A stretch of DNA of 64,000 bases from Hydrogenophaga sp. RAC07 (GTDB lineage: Bacteria; Pseudomonadota; Gammaproteobacteria; Burkholderiales; Burkholderiaceae_C). Made by a program: the position numbers and the translations under genes. The stretch is taken from the NCBI RefSeq assembly GCF_001713375.1, contig NZ_CP016449.1, forward strand, positions 1,488,001 to 1,552,000. The letters run 5' to 3'. The notes under the pieces are model-generated. The model was not told the DNA's origin. It searched no databases and was given only the letters and a program-made list of their open reading frames with translations. Positions 56,226-64,000 of the stretch are shown one piece after another. Each line of letters begins with the position of its first letter. Position 1 is the first letter of the stretch.

Positions 56226-57158
56226 ATGGACCTAAAACAGTTCACAGACACTTTCGGCACAGAGGGGCAGTGCGTTGAGTACCTCGCACGCTCGCGCTGG
56301 CCCCATGGTCCTGTCTGCGACAAATGCGGGTCCATTTCAGACGCTTGGAAGACGGCTCAACCGCGTACCTGGGCATGTCGGGCCTGCCAAAAGCAGTTCA
56401 GCGTGACAGCTGGCACGCCCATGGAGCGCACGCACTTGCCGCTGCCGACCTGGTTCATGGCGATCTACCTGATCGCCACTTCGAGCAAAGGCGTGTCGGC
56501 AATGGTCATCAGCCGACAGCTCGGCATCTCCTATAAAACCGCCTGGTTCCTGTGTCATCGCATTCGCCAGCTTCTGGCCGACGATGATTCCACCCTCAAG
56601 GGCATCGTGGAAGTCGATGAGACCTACATCGGGGGTAAACGCGGCCGCGATGCGAAGAGCAAGCACGACAGCGACGACGATCAACCCAAAGGGCGCGGTG
56701 GCTCCCGAAAGATGATGGCGGTCACTGCCGTTGAGCGCGACGGCAACGCCAAAGCTCGCAGGGGCCGCACTCACAGCGAGCGAACCATTGCGGGCGCGGT
56801 GTTTGACTGGCTGGACCGAGACGCCGTCCACGTCACCGACGAGCTGCCAGCCTATCGCTGGATCGGCAAGCGTTTTCCAGCACATTTGCGCGTGAACCAC
56901 AGCAAGGGCGAGTGGTCCAGGCGCGATCCGCTGGCCGTCGTCTGTGCACACACCAACAGCGTTGAGAGCTTCAACGCCACCATCAAACGCGCCATCGCTG
57001 GCGTGTGGCAATGGTTCAGCATCAAGCACGCAGACAGGTATCTGCGGGAGCTGGCCGTCCGCTGGGACATGCGCCGGATGAGCCGGATGGAGCGATTCGA
57101 TGCAGTCCTCGGATCAATGTTCGCCCTCTCCCTGAGCTGGAGGGCCTTGACCGCATGA
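56226..57158 (+). CDS. IS1595-family DDE transposase
   Basis: 310 aa. The N-terminal zinc ribbon has C31/C34 and C51/C54 (CDKCG, CRACQ). Catalytic core: D131 (VEVDETYIGGKRG), D205 (VHVTDELPAYRW) and the HTNSVESFNATIKR segment (242-255) with the third catalytic residue, the pattern of ISXO2/IS1595 transposases. The ATG at 56226 follows TATAAATTGAGT. The stop overlaps the tnpB start as ATGA. Confidence 0.92.
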   Translation: MDLKQFTDTFGTEGQCVEYLARSRWPHGPVCDKCGSISDAWKTAQPRTWACRACQKQFSVTAGTPMERTHLPLPTWFMAIYLIATSSKGVSAMVISRQLGISYKTAWFLCHRIRQLLADDDSTLKGIVEVDETYIGGKRGRDAKSKHDSDDDQPKGRGGSRKMMAVTAVERDGNAKARRGRTHSERTIAGAVFDWLDRDAVHVTDELPAYRWIGKRFPAHLRVNHSKGEWSRRDPLAVVCAHTNSVESFNATIKRAIAGVWQWFSIKHADRYLRELAVRWDMRRMSRMERFDAVLGSMFALSLSWRALTA

Positions 57159-58420
57159 GCGGGGCCAAGATCACCCGTGCTGCCGTGCTGCGCCTGTACC
57201 CGAACCAACAGCAGGCATCATCCCTGCGACGCTGGCAGGGCGGGCTGCGCTACGTCTGGAACGCAGCGCTGGACTGCGTGTTCACTGCGCGCGATATCAA
57301 CGGCCGTTGGCCCAGCAAGGCCGAGATTCACGCCCTCATCGTCGGCATGAAGAAGATGGCGGGAACCGAATGGATCTCCGACATGCCTGCGCACGCGCTG
57401 CTGACGCTGTCCGACGATCTGCACAAGGCCTTGGTGAACTGGTTCAACGGCCTCTCTGGCAAGCGCAAGGGGCCCAAGATTGCGCGCCCGCGTTTCCGGG
57501 GCAAGGTCGCCAAGCAGCTTTCAGTCTACATGGTGAACCAGAACACCTCGTTCGGTGATGGCCTGGTCAAATTACCCAAACTTGGAAAGGTGAAGTTCCG
57601 GGGATGCGACCTGCCTGCAGGGCGCCTGCTGTCCAGCCGCGTCTACCGCGAAGCGGACAAGTGGTACATGGCCAGCATCTTTGAGTGCGCTGTGCCGCAG
57701 ATGAATGCTGCGCCCGTTGAATGCGTTGGCATCGACATGGGCCTGAAGACGCTGGCCACGATCTATGACGGACTGAACATCCGCGAGGTGCCAAAGCTCG
57801 GCGCTCTGCGAAAGCATGAGCAGCGTCTGAAGCGGTACCAGCGTCGGATGAGTAGAAGGGTCAAGGGCAGCCGCCGCCGCAATCAGGCCAAGCAGGCTGT
57901 CGCACGGCTGCACCAGCGCATCGCCAACATCCGCAAGGACTACGCGCACAAGGCAACCGGTGAGATCGTGGCCAGTGCGCAAACCATCAAGGTCGAGACC
58001 CTCAACGTCAAGAGTTGGGCGAAGAACCGAAGCATTTCCAAGAGTACCGCCGACGCCAGCGTCGGGATGTTCCTGAGCATGCTGCGCTACAAGGCCGATT
58101 GGGCCGGACGAAGCCTCGTTGAGGTTGGCCAATGGGAGCCGACCAGCAAGACCTGCAGTGACTGCGGCGCCCGTGAACCCGGTGTGGTGCTGGGCATCAG
58201 CCGGTGGGTGTGCAGGGGCTGTGGCGCGATCCATGACCGCGACCACAATGCGGCTAAGAACATTTATGCGTACGGCGAGGAACGCCGAAACGTGACCGGC
58301 AACACGGTCGAAAGCGCGTGGACTGGTGGAGATCAGGCAGGAGCAATCCCGCTAGTGCCCCAGGATGAAACGCGAATCTTGAAACGGATAGGGCGCGAAT
58401 CAAGTCGCGCGCTTGTTTAA
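57155..58420 (+). CDS. tnpB: TnpB-type RNA-guided endonuclease (IS605 OrfB family)
   Basis: 421 aa. N-terminal wedge/REC part with ITRAAVLRLYPNQQQ, then a RuvC nuclease with D194 (VGIDMGLKTL), E281 (KVETLNVKSW) and D363 (HDRDHNAAKNI); the zinc finger C334/C337 and C353/C356 lies inside it. All catalytic residues are present. The start overlaps the DDE transposase stop (ATGA). The tnpB stop is only 14 bases from the element end, so a guide RNA would overlap the 3' end of the gene as in other TnpB systems. The pairing with a DDE rather than Y1 or serine transposase is unusual. Confidence 0.93.
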   Translation: MSGAKITRAAVLRLYPNQQQASSLRRWQGGLRYVWNAALDCVFTARDINGRWPSKAEIHALIVGMKKMAGTEWISDMPAHALLTLSDDLHKALVNWFNGLSGKRKGPKIARPRFRGKVAKQLSVYMVNQNTSFGDGLVKLPKLGKVKFRGCDLPAGRLLSSRVYREADKWYMASIFECAVPQMNAAPVECVGIDMGLKTLATIYDGLNIREVPKLGALRKHEQRLKRYQRRMSRRVKGSRRRNQAKQAVARLHQRIANIRKDYAHKATGEIVASAQTIKVETLNVKSWAKNRSISKSTADASVGMFLSMLRYKADWAGRSLVEVGQWEPTSKTCSDCGAREPGVVLGISRWVCRGCGAIHDRDHNAAKNIYAYGEERRNVTGNTVESAWTGGDQAGAIPLVPQDETRILKRIGRESSRALV

Positions 58421-58433
58421 AGTAAATAATTCC

Positions 58434-58748
58434 GTGTCCGACGAATACCAGATAGAAATCCCCAGCTCTTTCATGGCCCTGTATGTGCTTCCTGGCCGCC
58501 AGAAGCCCAGCCTGGCGCGCGATGACCTCGCCGCGCGCTACGAGCTCTGCGAAGACATGGCCCAGCTCCTGACCGAGACCGCTCGCAACATGGAGTTCAG
58601 CCTCGGACTGGCCGAGAACGATGTGCTCACCCGCTGCCTGCAAGGCCTGCGCGTGGAGCCTGCGGTCGTCAACGAAGCTGAGTCGGTGTGGGTGGTACGC
58701 CGCCTGGCCGAGTTGCTGGGCTGGGGCGACGCAGGCCTGCAGCACTAA
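58434..58748 (+). CDS. hypothetical protein whose start codon was changed by the transposon
   Basis: 104 aa: GTG TCC GAC GAA TAC then MSDEYQIEIPSSFMALYVLPGR. Family not recognised. Before insertion the gene began with ATG TCC GAC; the duplicated bases plus the terminal G of the element now give GTG in the same frame. The old upstream region (56094-56173) is 2.25 kb away and no ribosome site is evident before the GTG, so expression may be reduced. Its 3' end overlaps the convergent MFS gene by 4 bases. Confidence 0.7.
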   Translation: MSDEYQIEIPSSFMALYVLPGRQKPSLARDDLAARYELCEDMAQLLTETARNMEFSLGLAENDVLTRCLQGLRVEPAVVNEAESVWVVRRLAELLGWGDAGLQH

Positions 58749-59929
58749 GGCCGGGTCTTTGGCGACCCGGCGCGCAGGCACAGCAACGCAGCCAGTGCGC
58801 TCAGGCCCAGCCCGCCCGAGATCCACAGCGCGCCCGCCCCCCACCGCTCGATGCAAAGCCCGAACAGCAGTGGCGCAAAGGCCTGCGCCAAGCGCGAAGG
58901 CGCCATCATGATCCCCTGCCGCTGGCCGTAGCCCACCGGGCCAAAGAACACCAGCGGCAAGGTGCCCTTGGCAATGGTGAGGATGCCGTTGCCCGCGCCG
59001 TGCAGCAGCGCAAACGCCGGTCCGGCCGCCGGCCCGAGCAGCAGCCAGCAGGCCACGCCCACCGGGTGGGCCAGAGCCGCAGCGCGCGCTGAGAGCAAGG
59101 GATGGAGCCGGCGCAGAAAGCCGAACTCCAGCATGCGTCCCGCCACCTGCGCCGGGCCCACCAGGGCACCAATGACCACCGCCCCGGCCAGCGTGGCACC
59201 GCTGGCCACCAGCAGCTGCGGCAAATGCGCGGCCATGGCGGTGCTGATGAACCAGGTGGCGGCGAACACATAAGACAGAACCCAGGCGGTGTGTCTGGGG
59301 GGCGGTGTGTGGGGCTGCAAGGTGGGGTTGTCCGCTTCAACAGCCTGCGGCGGCGTGTGCAGCCCCACTGCGCGCGGAATGCTGGCGTTCAATGGCAGCC
59401 CCACCAGCACGTGCAGGCCGGCCCAGGCCAGGCAGGCGCCACGCCAACCGAATTCGGCCTCCAGCAGCGCCGTGAGTGGCCAGCCCACCGTGCTGGCAAA
59501 ACCCGCGATGAGCGTGATGCCGGTGATGGCCGATCGCGCCTGCGTGCCGTGCAGGCGCACCAAGGCGGCGAACGCTGCTTCGTACAGCCCGCTGCCCATC
59601 GCCATGCCGATCAGCAGCCAGGCCAGCATGAGGCTGGTGTTGCCTTGCACTTGCGACAAGCAGCCCAGGCCCAGCGCGAACAGCACACTGGTGCCCATGA
59701 GCACCGGGCGGCCACCCCAGCGGTCGATCGCTCGGCCGGCGAACGGGCCCAGCACAGCCGAGGCCAACAAGGCCACGGTGAACGCGATCCAGATCTGCGA
59801 GATGGGCAGGCCCAGGCCCTCGGCCATGGGACGGGCGAGCAGGGCGGGCAGGTAGTAGGTGGAGCCCCAGGCCAGGGTCTGCGCCGTGCCCAGGCGCAGC
59901 ACCAGGGGCCAGGTGCGGGGGGTGGTCAT
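58745..59929 (-). CDS. MFS transporter
   Basis: 394 aa with about 12 hydrophobic segments. The TM2-TM3 loop GPFAGRAIDRWGGRPVLMG is the MFS signature. C-half region includes GYGQRQGIMMAPSRLAQAFAP. Substrate unknown. Starts at ATG 59929; the preceding gene on this strand is a Nudix hydrolase, 36 bases away, possibly one transcript. Confidence 0.87.
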   Translation of the reverse strand: MTTPRTWPLVLRLGTAQTLAWGSTYYLPALLARPMAEGLGLPISQIWIAFTVALLASAVLGPFAGRAIDRWGGRPVLMGTSVLFALGLGCLSQVQGNTSLMLAWLLIGMAMGSGLYEAAFAALVRLHGTQARSAITGITLIAGFASTVGWPLTALLEAEFGWRGACLAWAGLHVLVGLPLNASIPRAVGLHTPPQAVEADNPTLQPHTPPPRHTAWVLSYVFAATWFISTAMAAHLPQLLVASGATLAGAVVIGALVGPAQVAGRMLEFGFLRRLHPLLSARAAALAHPVGVACWLLLGPAAGPAFALLHGAGNGILTIAKGTLPLVFFGPVGYGQRQGIMMAPSRLAQAFAPLLFGLCIERWGAGALWISGGLGLSALAALLCLRAGSPKTRP

Positions 59930-59965
59930 GCCGGCGCGGAGTGGTGACGACCGGGCTGCCCGGTG

Positions 59966-60520
59966 TCAGGCGATGTCGAAAGCGTGGAAGCTGAAGCGCC
60001 CCTGGCGGCGGTCGGCGAAGTAGTGTTCCAGCGTTTCCCGGACGGTGCGAAAAGCGATCTCGTCCCAGGGAATCTGTTCTTCAGTGAACAGCCGCGCCTC
60101 GATGGTTTCGTGTCCGGGATCGAAGATGTCGCTGAGCAGGCGGGCGCGGTAATAGATGTGCACCTGACCCACCCGCGAGACGTTCATCAGCGTGAAGATT
60201 TCGCCCATTTCAAACTGCGCACCGGCTTCTTCCACGGTCTCGCGGGCTGCGCCTTCGGAGGTGGTTTCGTTGAGTTCCATGAAGCCCGCAGGCAGCGTCC
60301 ATTTGCCGAAGCGCGGTTCGATGTTGCGCTTGCAGAGCAACACGTACTGGCCACTGTCGCCCCAGACCGGCACGGTGCCCACCACATTGAGCGGGTTGTC
60401 GTAGTGCACCAGGTGGCAGGCCGGACAGACCGCGCGCGGCTTGGTGTCGCCATCGTCGGGCAGGCGGATGTCGACAGCTGTGCCGCAATTGCGGCAGTGT
60501 TTGGCGGGTGAGCGGAGCAT
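59966..60520 (-). CDS. Nudix hydrolase with N-terminal zinc ribbon
   Basis: 184 aa. Zinc-ribbon Cys at C9, C12, C32 and C35 precede the Nudix box G79-x5-E85-x7-RETVEEAGA. The zinc-ribbon plus Nudix arrangement is that of NADH-pyrophosphatase-like and NUDT relatives acting on nucleotide diphosphates; the exact substrate is unknown. Stands alone between an MFS gene and a TRAP receptor terminator. Confidence 0.9.
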   Translation of the reverse strand: MLRSPAKHCRNCGTAVDIRLPDDGDTKPRAVCPACHLVHYDNPLNVVGTVPVWGDSGQYVLLCKRNIEPRFGKWTLPAGFMELNETTSEGAARETVEEAGAQFEMGEIFTLMNVSRVGQVHIYYRARLLSDIFDPGHETIEARLFTEEQIPWDEIAFRTVRETLEHYFADRRQGRFSFHAFDIA

Positions 60521-60551
60521 CGGGGCAGTTTAGCGGGCCGCTGTGAAGGCG

Positions 60552-60580
60552 AAAAAAAACCGGGCTGCAAGGCCCGGCTT
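60552..60580 (-). terminator. intrinsic terminator after the TRAP receptor gene
   Basis: Read on the minus strand: CCGGGC / GCCCGG stem with a 6-base loop followed by eight T. It lies 18 bases after the dctP-type stop. Confidence 0.85.
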
Positions 60581-60597
60581 TCTGGAGAGTATTGGCT

Positions 60598-61644
60598 TCA
60601 AGCCTTCTTGCCGTGTTTGACGATCAGTGCCTTCGCGGTTTCCAGCAGTTCCTTGCCGTTGAATCCGCGTTTGTCCATGTCCTGCATCCACTCGATTTCC
60701 ACCAGGCGCGCCTTGCGACGGAACTCCTGGGCTTCGGCCGACGGGATGGTGTAGATCGTGTTGCCCTGTTTGACCGCCGATTCGCGGCCTGCAGCATCAC
60801 CCGCCTGCTGGGTCTTGCCCAGCCAGCCCGAGGTTTCCATGCCGGAGTTCTTGTCGATCACGGCCTTGAGGTCGGGTGGCAGGCTGGCGTACTTGGCCTT
60901 GTTCATGGCCATCACGAAGGTGGTGGTGTAGAGCGCGCCGCCGGCCGGGTCGAACTCGCTGTGGAACTTGGTGAGCTCCTGCACCTTGACCGAGGGCACG
61001 ACTTCCCATGGAATCACACAGCCGTCGATGACACCTTTGGACAGGGCATCGGGAATCTGCGGCAGCGGCATGCCCACCGGCGTGGCGCCCAGGTAGCCCA
61101 GCATCTTGGTGATCTGGCGGGTGGGGCCGCGCACCTTGGAGCCGCGCAGGTCTTCTGCGGTCTTGATCTGTTTGCTGCGCATGTGGAACATGCCGGGGCC
61201 GTGCACCTGCAGCGCGATCGGCTGCACGTCCTTGAACTCGTCTTTGGCCACCGTCTGCACGTATTCCCAGTAGGCCTTGGAGGTGGCTTCGGCGTTGTTC
61301 ATCATGAACGGCAGCTCGAACACTTCAATGCGCGGGAAGCGGCCTGGCGTGTTGCCCGGCAGGGTCCACACGATGTCCACCACACCGTCGCGCGCCTGGT
61401 CGAACAGCTGCACCGGCGAGCCGCCCAGCTGCATGGCCGGGTAGGCCTCGAACTTGATGCGTCCGCCCGAGTCCTTCTCGACCTTGTCCATCCAGGCTTT
61501 GTGCATGTTCAGCCACACGTTGGACTGCGGCGCCATGAAGGTATGGAACTTGAGCGTGACGCTTTGCTGGGCAAAGCCCACGAGGGCGGGTGCGCCCAGT
61601 GCGATGGCCGCGCCGGACTGGATCAAGGTTCTGCGTTGGATCAT
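60598..61644 (-). CDS. TRAP transporter periplasmic substrate-binding protein (DctP family)
   Basis: 348 aa. Signal peptide MIQRRTLIQSGAAIALGAPALVGFA with a twin-arginine-like RR; mature protein begins QQSVTLKFHTFMAPQSN. The PGMFHMRSKQIKTAEDLRGSKVRG region is the DctP signature. AGGAGA is about 8 bases upstream of the ATG. No DctQ or DctM is next to it, so the receptor is an orphan or works with distant membrane genes. Ligand probably an organic acid. Confidence 0.92.
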   Translation of the reverse strand: MIQRRTLIQSGAAIALGAPALVGFAQQSVTLKFHTFMAPQSNVWLNMHKAWMDKVEKDSGGRIKFEAYPAMQLGGSPVQLFDQARDGVVDIVWTLPGNTPGRFPRIEVFELPFMMNNAEATSKAYWEYVQTVAKDEFKDVQPIALQVHGPGMFHMRSKQIKTAEDLRGSKVRGPTRQITKMLGYLGATPVGMPLPQIPDALSKGVIDGCVIPWEVVPSVKVQELTKFHSEFDPAGGALYTTTFVMAMNKAKYASLPPDLKAVIDKNSGMETSGWLGKTQQAGDAAGRESAVKQGNTIYTIPSAEAQEFRRKARLVEIEWMQDMDKRGFNGKELLETAKALIVKHGKKA

Positions 61645-61764
61645 GAAGAGGTCTCCTGAGGTCGATGAAAAAGTGAATCGAGGATAGGGTGATGCGGCGC
61701 CGGTGTTCAGAGGTCAAACCCGCAAGGGCCTATTGGGGATACTGCGTAGAACCGGCAAGGTGCA

Positions 61765-62466
61765 TCAGCTGATGGCCACGCTGATGGGCGTGAGGCCGTC
61801 CACGCCGCCGACCAGCGTGTCGCCGCGCACCACAGCGTTCACGCCTTCGGGTGTGCCGGTGTAGATCAGGTCGCCGGGTTGCAGTTCCCAGGCGGCCGAG
61901 AGGTGCTCGATGGTTTCGGCCACGTTCCAGATCAGCTTGTTGACGTTGCTGCGCTGGCGGTCGCTGCCGTTGACCTGCAGCCAGATGGGCGCGTTGTTCA
62001 CGTCACCGGCGTCGGCTGCCAGCGTGATCGGGCCGATGGGCGCCGAGTGGTCGTATGCCTTGCCGATGCACCACGGGCGGCCCTGCTTCTTCATCTCGCC
62101 TTGCAGGTCACGGCGCGTCATGTCCAGGCCCACGGCGTAACCGTAGATGTGTTTCGCAGCGTCGGCCGCCTTGATGTTTTTGCCGACAGTGCCGATGGCC
62201 ACCACCAGCTCGATCTCGTGGTGCAGGTTGTTGGTGAGGCTGGGGTAGGGTGTGCTGGCGGTCTGGCCCGGCTCGGCCACCACGACGGTGTCGGCCGGCT
62301 TCAAAAAGAAGAAGGGTGGCTCGCGGCCGGTGAAGCCCATCTCTTTCGCGTGCTCTTCGTAGTTGCGGCCCACGCAGTAGATGCGGTGAACCGGAAAGCG
62401 CTCGGTGCTGCCGACCACGGGTACGGAGACGGTGGCGGGCGGGGTGAAGGCATAGTGCTCGGACAT
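61765..62466 (-). CDS. fumarylacetoacetate hydrolase family protein
   Basis: 233 aa. FAH fold with metal-binding region [11 protein letters not shown] and the N-terminal [14 protein letters not shown], followed by [12 protein letters not shown]. Members hydrolyse or decarboxylate 2-oxo or acylpyruvate substrates; the exact reaction is open. ATG 62466. Followed 45 bases on by a ferredoxin gene on the same strand. Confidence 0.9.
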   Translation of the reverse strand: MSEHYAFTPPATVSVPVVGSTERFPVHRIYCVGRNYEEHAKEMGFTGREPPFFFLKPADTVVVAEPGQTASTPYPSLTNNLHHEIELVVAIGTVGKNIKAADAAKHIYGYAVGLDMTRRDLQGEMKKQGRPWCIGKAYDHSAPIGPITLAADAGDVNNAPIWLQVNGSDRQRSNVNKLIWNVAETIEHLSAAWELQPGDLIYTGTPEGVNAVVRGDTLVGGVDGLTPISVAIS

Positions 62467-62511
62467 GGTGTGTGGGCTGGGTTGGATGGAATGGGCGCGG
62501 TCAGTGTGCCA

Positions 62512-62835
62512 TCAGTGCTGTGAAGCCGGCAGGCGCACCACCAGGCCATCGAGCTCGGCGGTGAGGCGCACCTGGCAGCTCAGGCGGCTCTGCGGCACCA
62601 CCGGGCTGGAGGCGAAGTCGAGCATGTCGAGCTCGTCGGGCACAGGCGGGGGCAGCAGATCGGACCACGGGGCGTCGATCATCACGTGGCAGGTGGCGCA
62701 GGTGAGGCTGCCGCCGCAGTCGGCCTCGATGCCCTTGACATCGGCGTCCACTGCGGCCTTCATGAGGCTGTCGCCCGGGCGGGCCTGGATGTCTTGCTGC
62801 GTCTGGTCGGGGTGGATGAAGCGGATGGAGATCAT
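62512..62835 (-). CDS. 2Fe-2S ferredoxin, adrenodoxin type
   Basis: 107 aa. Cluster ligands C40, C46, C49 and C87 (EADCGGSLTCATCHV and RLSCQV) in the C-x5-C-x2-C-xn-C spacing of vertebrate/putidaredoxin-type ferredoxins. These normally pass electrons to P450 or ring hydroxylases. No oxygenase is in the window; the partner may lie outside. Starts 9 bases after the GS-like stop. Confidence 0.92.
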   Translation of the reverse strand: MISIRFIHPDQTQQDIQARPGDSLMKAAVDADVKGIEADCGGSLTCATCHVMIDAPWSDLLPPPVPDELDMLDFASSPVVPQSRLSCQVRLTAELDGLVVRLPASQH

Positions 62836-62844
62836 GGCTGTGTT

Positions 62845-64000
62845 TCAAGTGCGGGCGAAATACTCGCGGCATTCAAAGTCGGTCTTGTCCTCGGCCAGCG
62901 CATGGCGCTCGATCTCGCTGCGTTTGACGCGGCAGAAATGGTGCACCACCTCCTGGCCGAGGCCCTTGCACAAGGCCGCGTCGGCTTCCAGCGCCTGCAG
63001 ACCTTCGGACAACGAGGTCGGTATTTTCTCGCTGCCGTCGGCGTAGGGCGTTTCACTGGCGGGTGGCGGCTGCAGCCGCTGATGCAGACCGTCAAGCCCG
63101 GCGTGGATCTGTGCGGCCATGTAGAGATACGGATTGGCCGCAGGTTCGCCAATGCGGTTCTCGATGCGCGTGGCCTGGTCACCCGCACCACCCACCACGC
63201 GCAGCATGGCGCCCCGGTTGTCGCGCCCCCAGAGCACGGCTTGCGGCGCCAGCGCGTTGGGACGAAAGCGCGCGAAGCCGTTGATGGTGGGCGTGCACAG
63301 CGGGGTCATGCCGCGCGCGTGCGCCAGCAGGCCGGCAAGCCAGTGGCTGGCCACGTCCGACAAGGTGTGCCGCGCGTCCAGCGGCGTGGTGTCGGGTGCG
63401 GGAGCGTCGCGCATGCAGGCGTTGCGCCCGGTCTTCAGGTCGACCAGTGACTGGTGCAGGTGCCAGCCGCTGGACATGATGTGCGGAAACGGCGGACGGC
63501 ACATGAAGGTGGCGTGGTAGCCCGCGCGGCGCAGCGCCTGCCGCACGCCATTGCGAAACAGCACCATCTGGTCGGCTGCGGTCAGCGCGTCGGTGGCGTC
63601 GAACACGGCCTCCACCTGGCTCGGACCGAGTTCGATTTCCAGCGATTGCAGCGGCAGGCCCAGCGCCTGCGCAGTGCGCTGCACGATGCGCAGCGGCTCG
63701 TCGCTCATGTCCACCATGGCCTCGGCCTGCAGGTTGTAGCCGGGGTGGATCATCTCCACCGTGGGCGGCAGGCCGGGCCATCCAGCCAGCTCGGGGTCGA
63801 GCTGGGGCCGCGTGTCGGTGATGCGGTAAATGTGGAACTCGACCTCCAGCCCGGTCTTCAGGCCATGGCCCGCTTCACCCAGTCGGGCCAGTGCGTTCTG
63901 CAACACGCGCCGGGTGTCCAGCGGCACCGGCGTGCCGTCGGCAAACCAGGGCTGGCAGCGCAGCCAGCCGGTGTGGGGTGCCCAGGGCAGCTCGGTGAAG
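62845..64000 (-). CDS. glutamine-synthetase-like enzyme, N-terminus beyond the window
   Basis: 385 codons of the C-terminal part; the frame stays open to 64000, so the gene continues off the window. Catalytic core motifs MSSGWHLHQSLVDLKTG (His metal ligand region), NGFARFRPNALAPQAVLWGRDNRGAMLRV and RIENRIGEPAANPYLYMAAQI are those of the GS superfamily. Context (ferredoxin, FAH-family enzyme) suggests a gamma-glutamyl ligase in amine or aromatic-amine use rather than nitrogen assimilation, but this is inference. Confidence 0.88.
   Translation of the reverse strand, partial: FTELPWAPHTGWLRCQPWFADGTPVPLDTRRVLQNALARLGEAGHGLKTGLEVEFHIYRITDTRPQLDPELAGWPGLPPTVEMIHPGYNLQAEAMVDMSDEPLRIVQRTAQALGLPLQSLEIELGPSQVEAVFDATDALTAADQMVLFRNGVRQALRRAGYHATFMCRPPFPHIMSSGWHLHQSLVDLKTGRNACMRDAPAPDTTPLDARHTLSDVASHWLAGLLAHARGMTPLCTPTINGFARFRPNALAPQAVLWGRDNRGAMLRVVGGAGDQATRIENRIGEPAANPYLYMAAQIHAGLDGLHQRLQPPPASETPYADGSEKIPTSLSEGLQALEADAALCKGLGQEVVHHFCRVKRSEIERHALAEDKTDFECREYFART

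Larger units (their letters stand above)
56183..58434 (+). mobile_element. IS1595-family transposon carrying tnpB, 2252 bp
   Basis: Ends are fixed by the 8-bp duplication. Terminal inverted repeats of 24 bp (56183-56206 and 58411-58434) agree at 19 positions and share the block TATTTACTTTA. Two genes fill the element: a DDE transposase and an overlapping tnpB. Internal -10-like TATAAA lies just before the transposase ATG. Both frames are intact, so the element could be functional. Confidence 0.9.

Overview
The window is chromosomal DNA of a GC-rich betaproteobacterium of the Burkholderiales, most likely family Comamonadaceae. Hydrogenophaga is a plausible genus but cannot be proven from sequence alone. 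The basis is GC-rich codon use, the gene orders tig-clpP-clpX-lon and thrS-infC-rpmI-rplT-pheS-pheT-ihfA, a complete cbb3 oxidase operon with FNR boxes, an orphan Bug-type binding protein, and a small Trp-rich membrane protein typical of this order.

Layout. 1-7.4 kb: end of a tRNA-Leu, the protein quality-control block (trigger factor, ClpP, ClpX, Lon) and a tRNA cluster (Gly, Cys, Leu). 7.4-15.5 kb: a UMF1-type transporter, glutamate racemase coupled to a class I fumarase, a divergent class II fumarase, a YqhA-like membrane protein and acetyl-CoA synthetase. 15.5-18.5 kb: an IS3-family element that landed in the loop of the acs/cytochrome c terminator and was later interrupted by an IS30-family element. 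18.5-22.9 kb: a small cytochrome c, ilvD with a divergent LysR regulator, and lgt. 22.9-28.3 kb: a malonate-use operon (GntR regulator, malonyl-CoA decarboxylase, Bug binding protein, enoyl-CoA hydratase-like protein, malonyl-CoA synthetase). 28.3-30.5 kb: a long palindromic repeat, a MATE exporter and a universal stress protein.

30.5-41.5 kb is the microaerobic respiration block: ccoI, ccoS, ccoN, ccoO, ccoQ, ccoP, ccoG, a FixH-like gene, a small membrane protein, fnr, hemN and a TauE/SafE-type membrane protein. Three FNR boxes sit in front of uspA/ccoI, ccoN and fnr/hemN, so copper supply, oxidase, anaerobic haem synthesis and the regulator look like one regulon. 41.5-52.5 kb: an EamA transporter, isocitrate lyase behind an unusual AT-rich promoter, then the translation cluster. 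thrS is preceded by a Thr-containing leader peptide and an intrinsic terminator, and pheST by another terminator. ihfA, a MerR regulator and tRNA-Pro follow.

52.5-64 kb: a hybrid histidine kinase, small hypothetical genes, a 2.25-kb transposon with an IS1595-type DDE transposase translationally coupled to an intact TnpB nuclease, an MFS transporter, a Nudix hydrolase, an orphan TRAP binding protein, an FAH-family enzyme, a ferredoxin, and the C-terminal part of a glutamine-synthetase-like enzyme cut by the window edge. The TnpB transposon has an 8-bp target duplication and sits exactly at the start codon of a host gene.

Main points for a second look: the thrS leader attenuator, the DDE transposase-TnpB element and its start-codon replacement, the insertion into a terminator loop, and the phased repeats before aceA. 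All calls are from reading the sequence; no database search was run.
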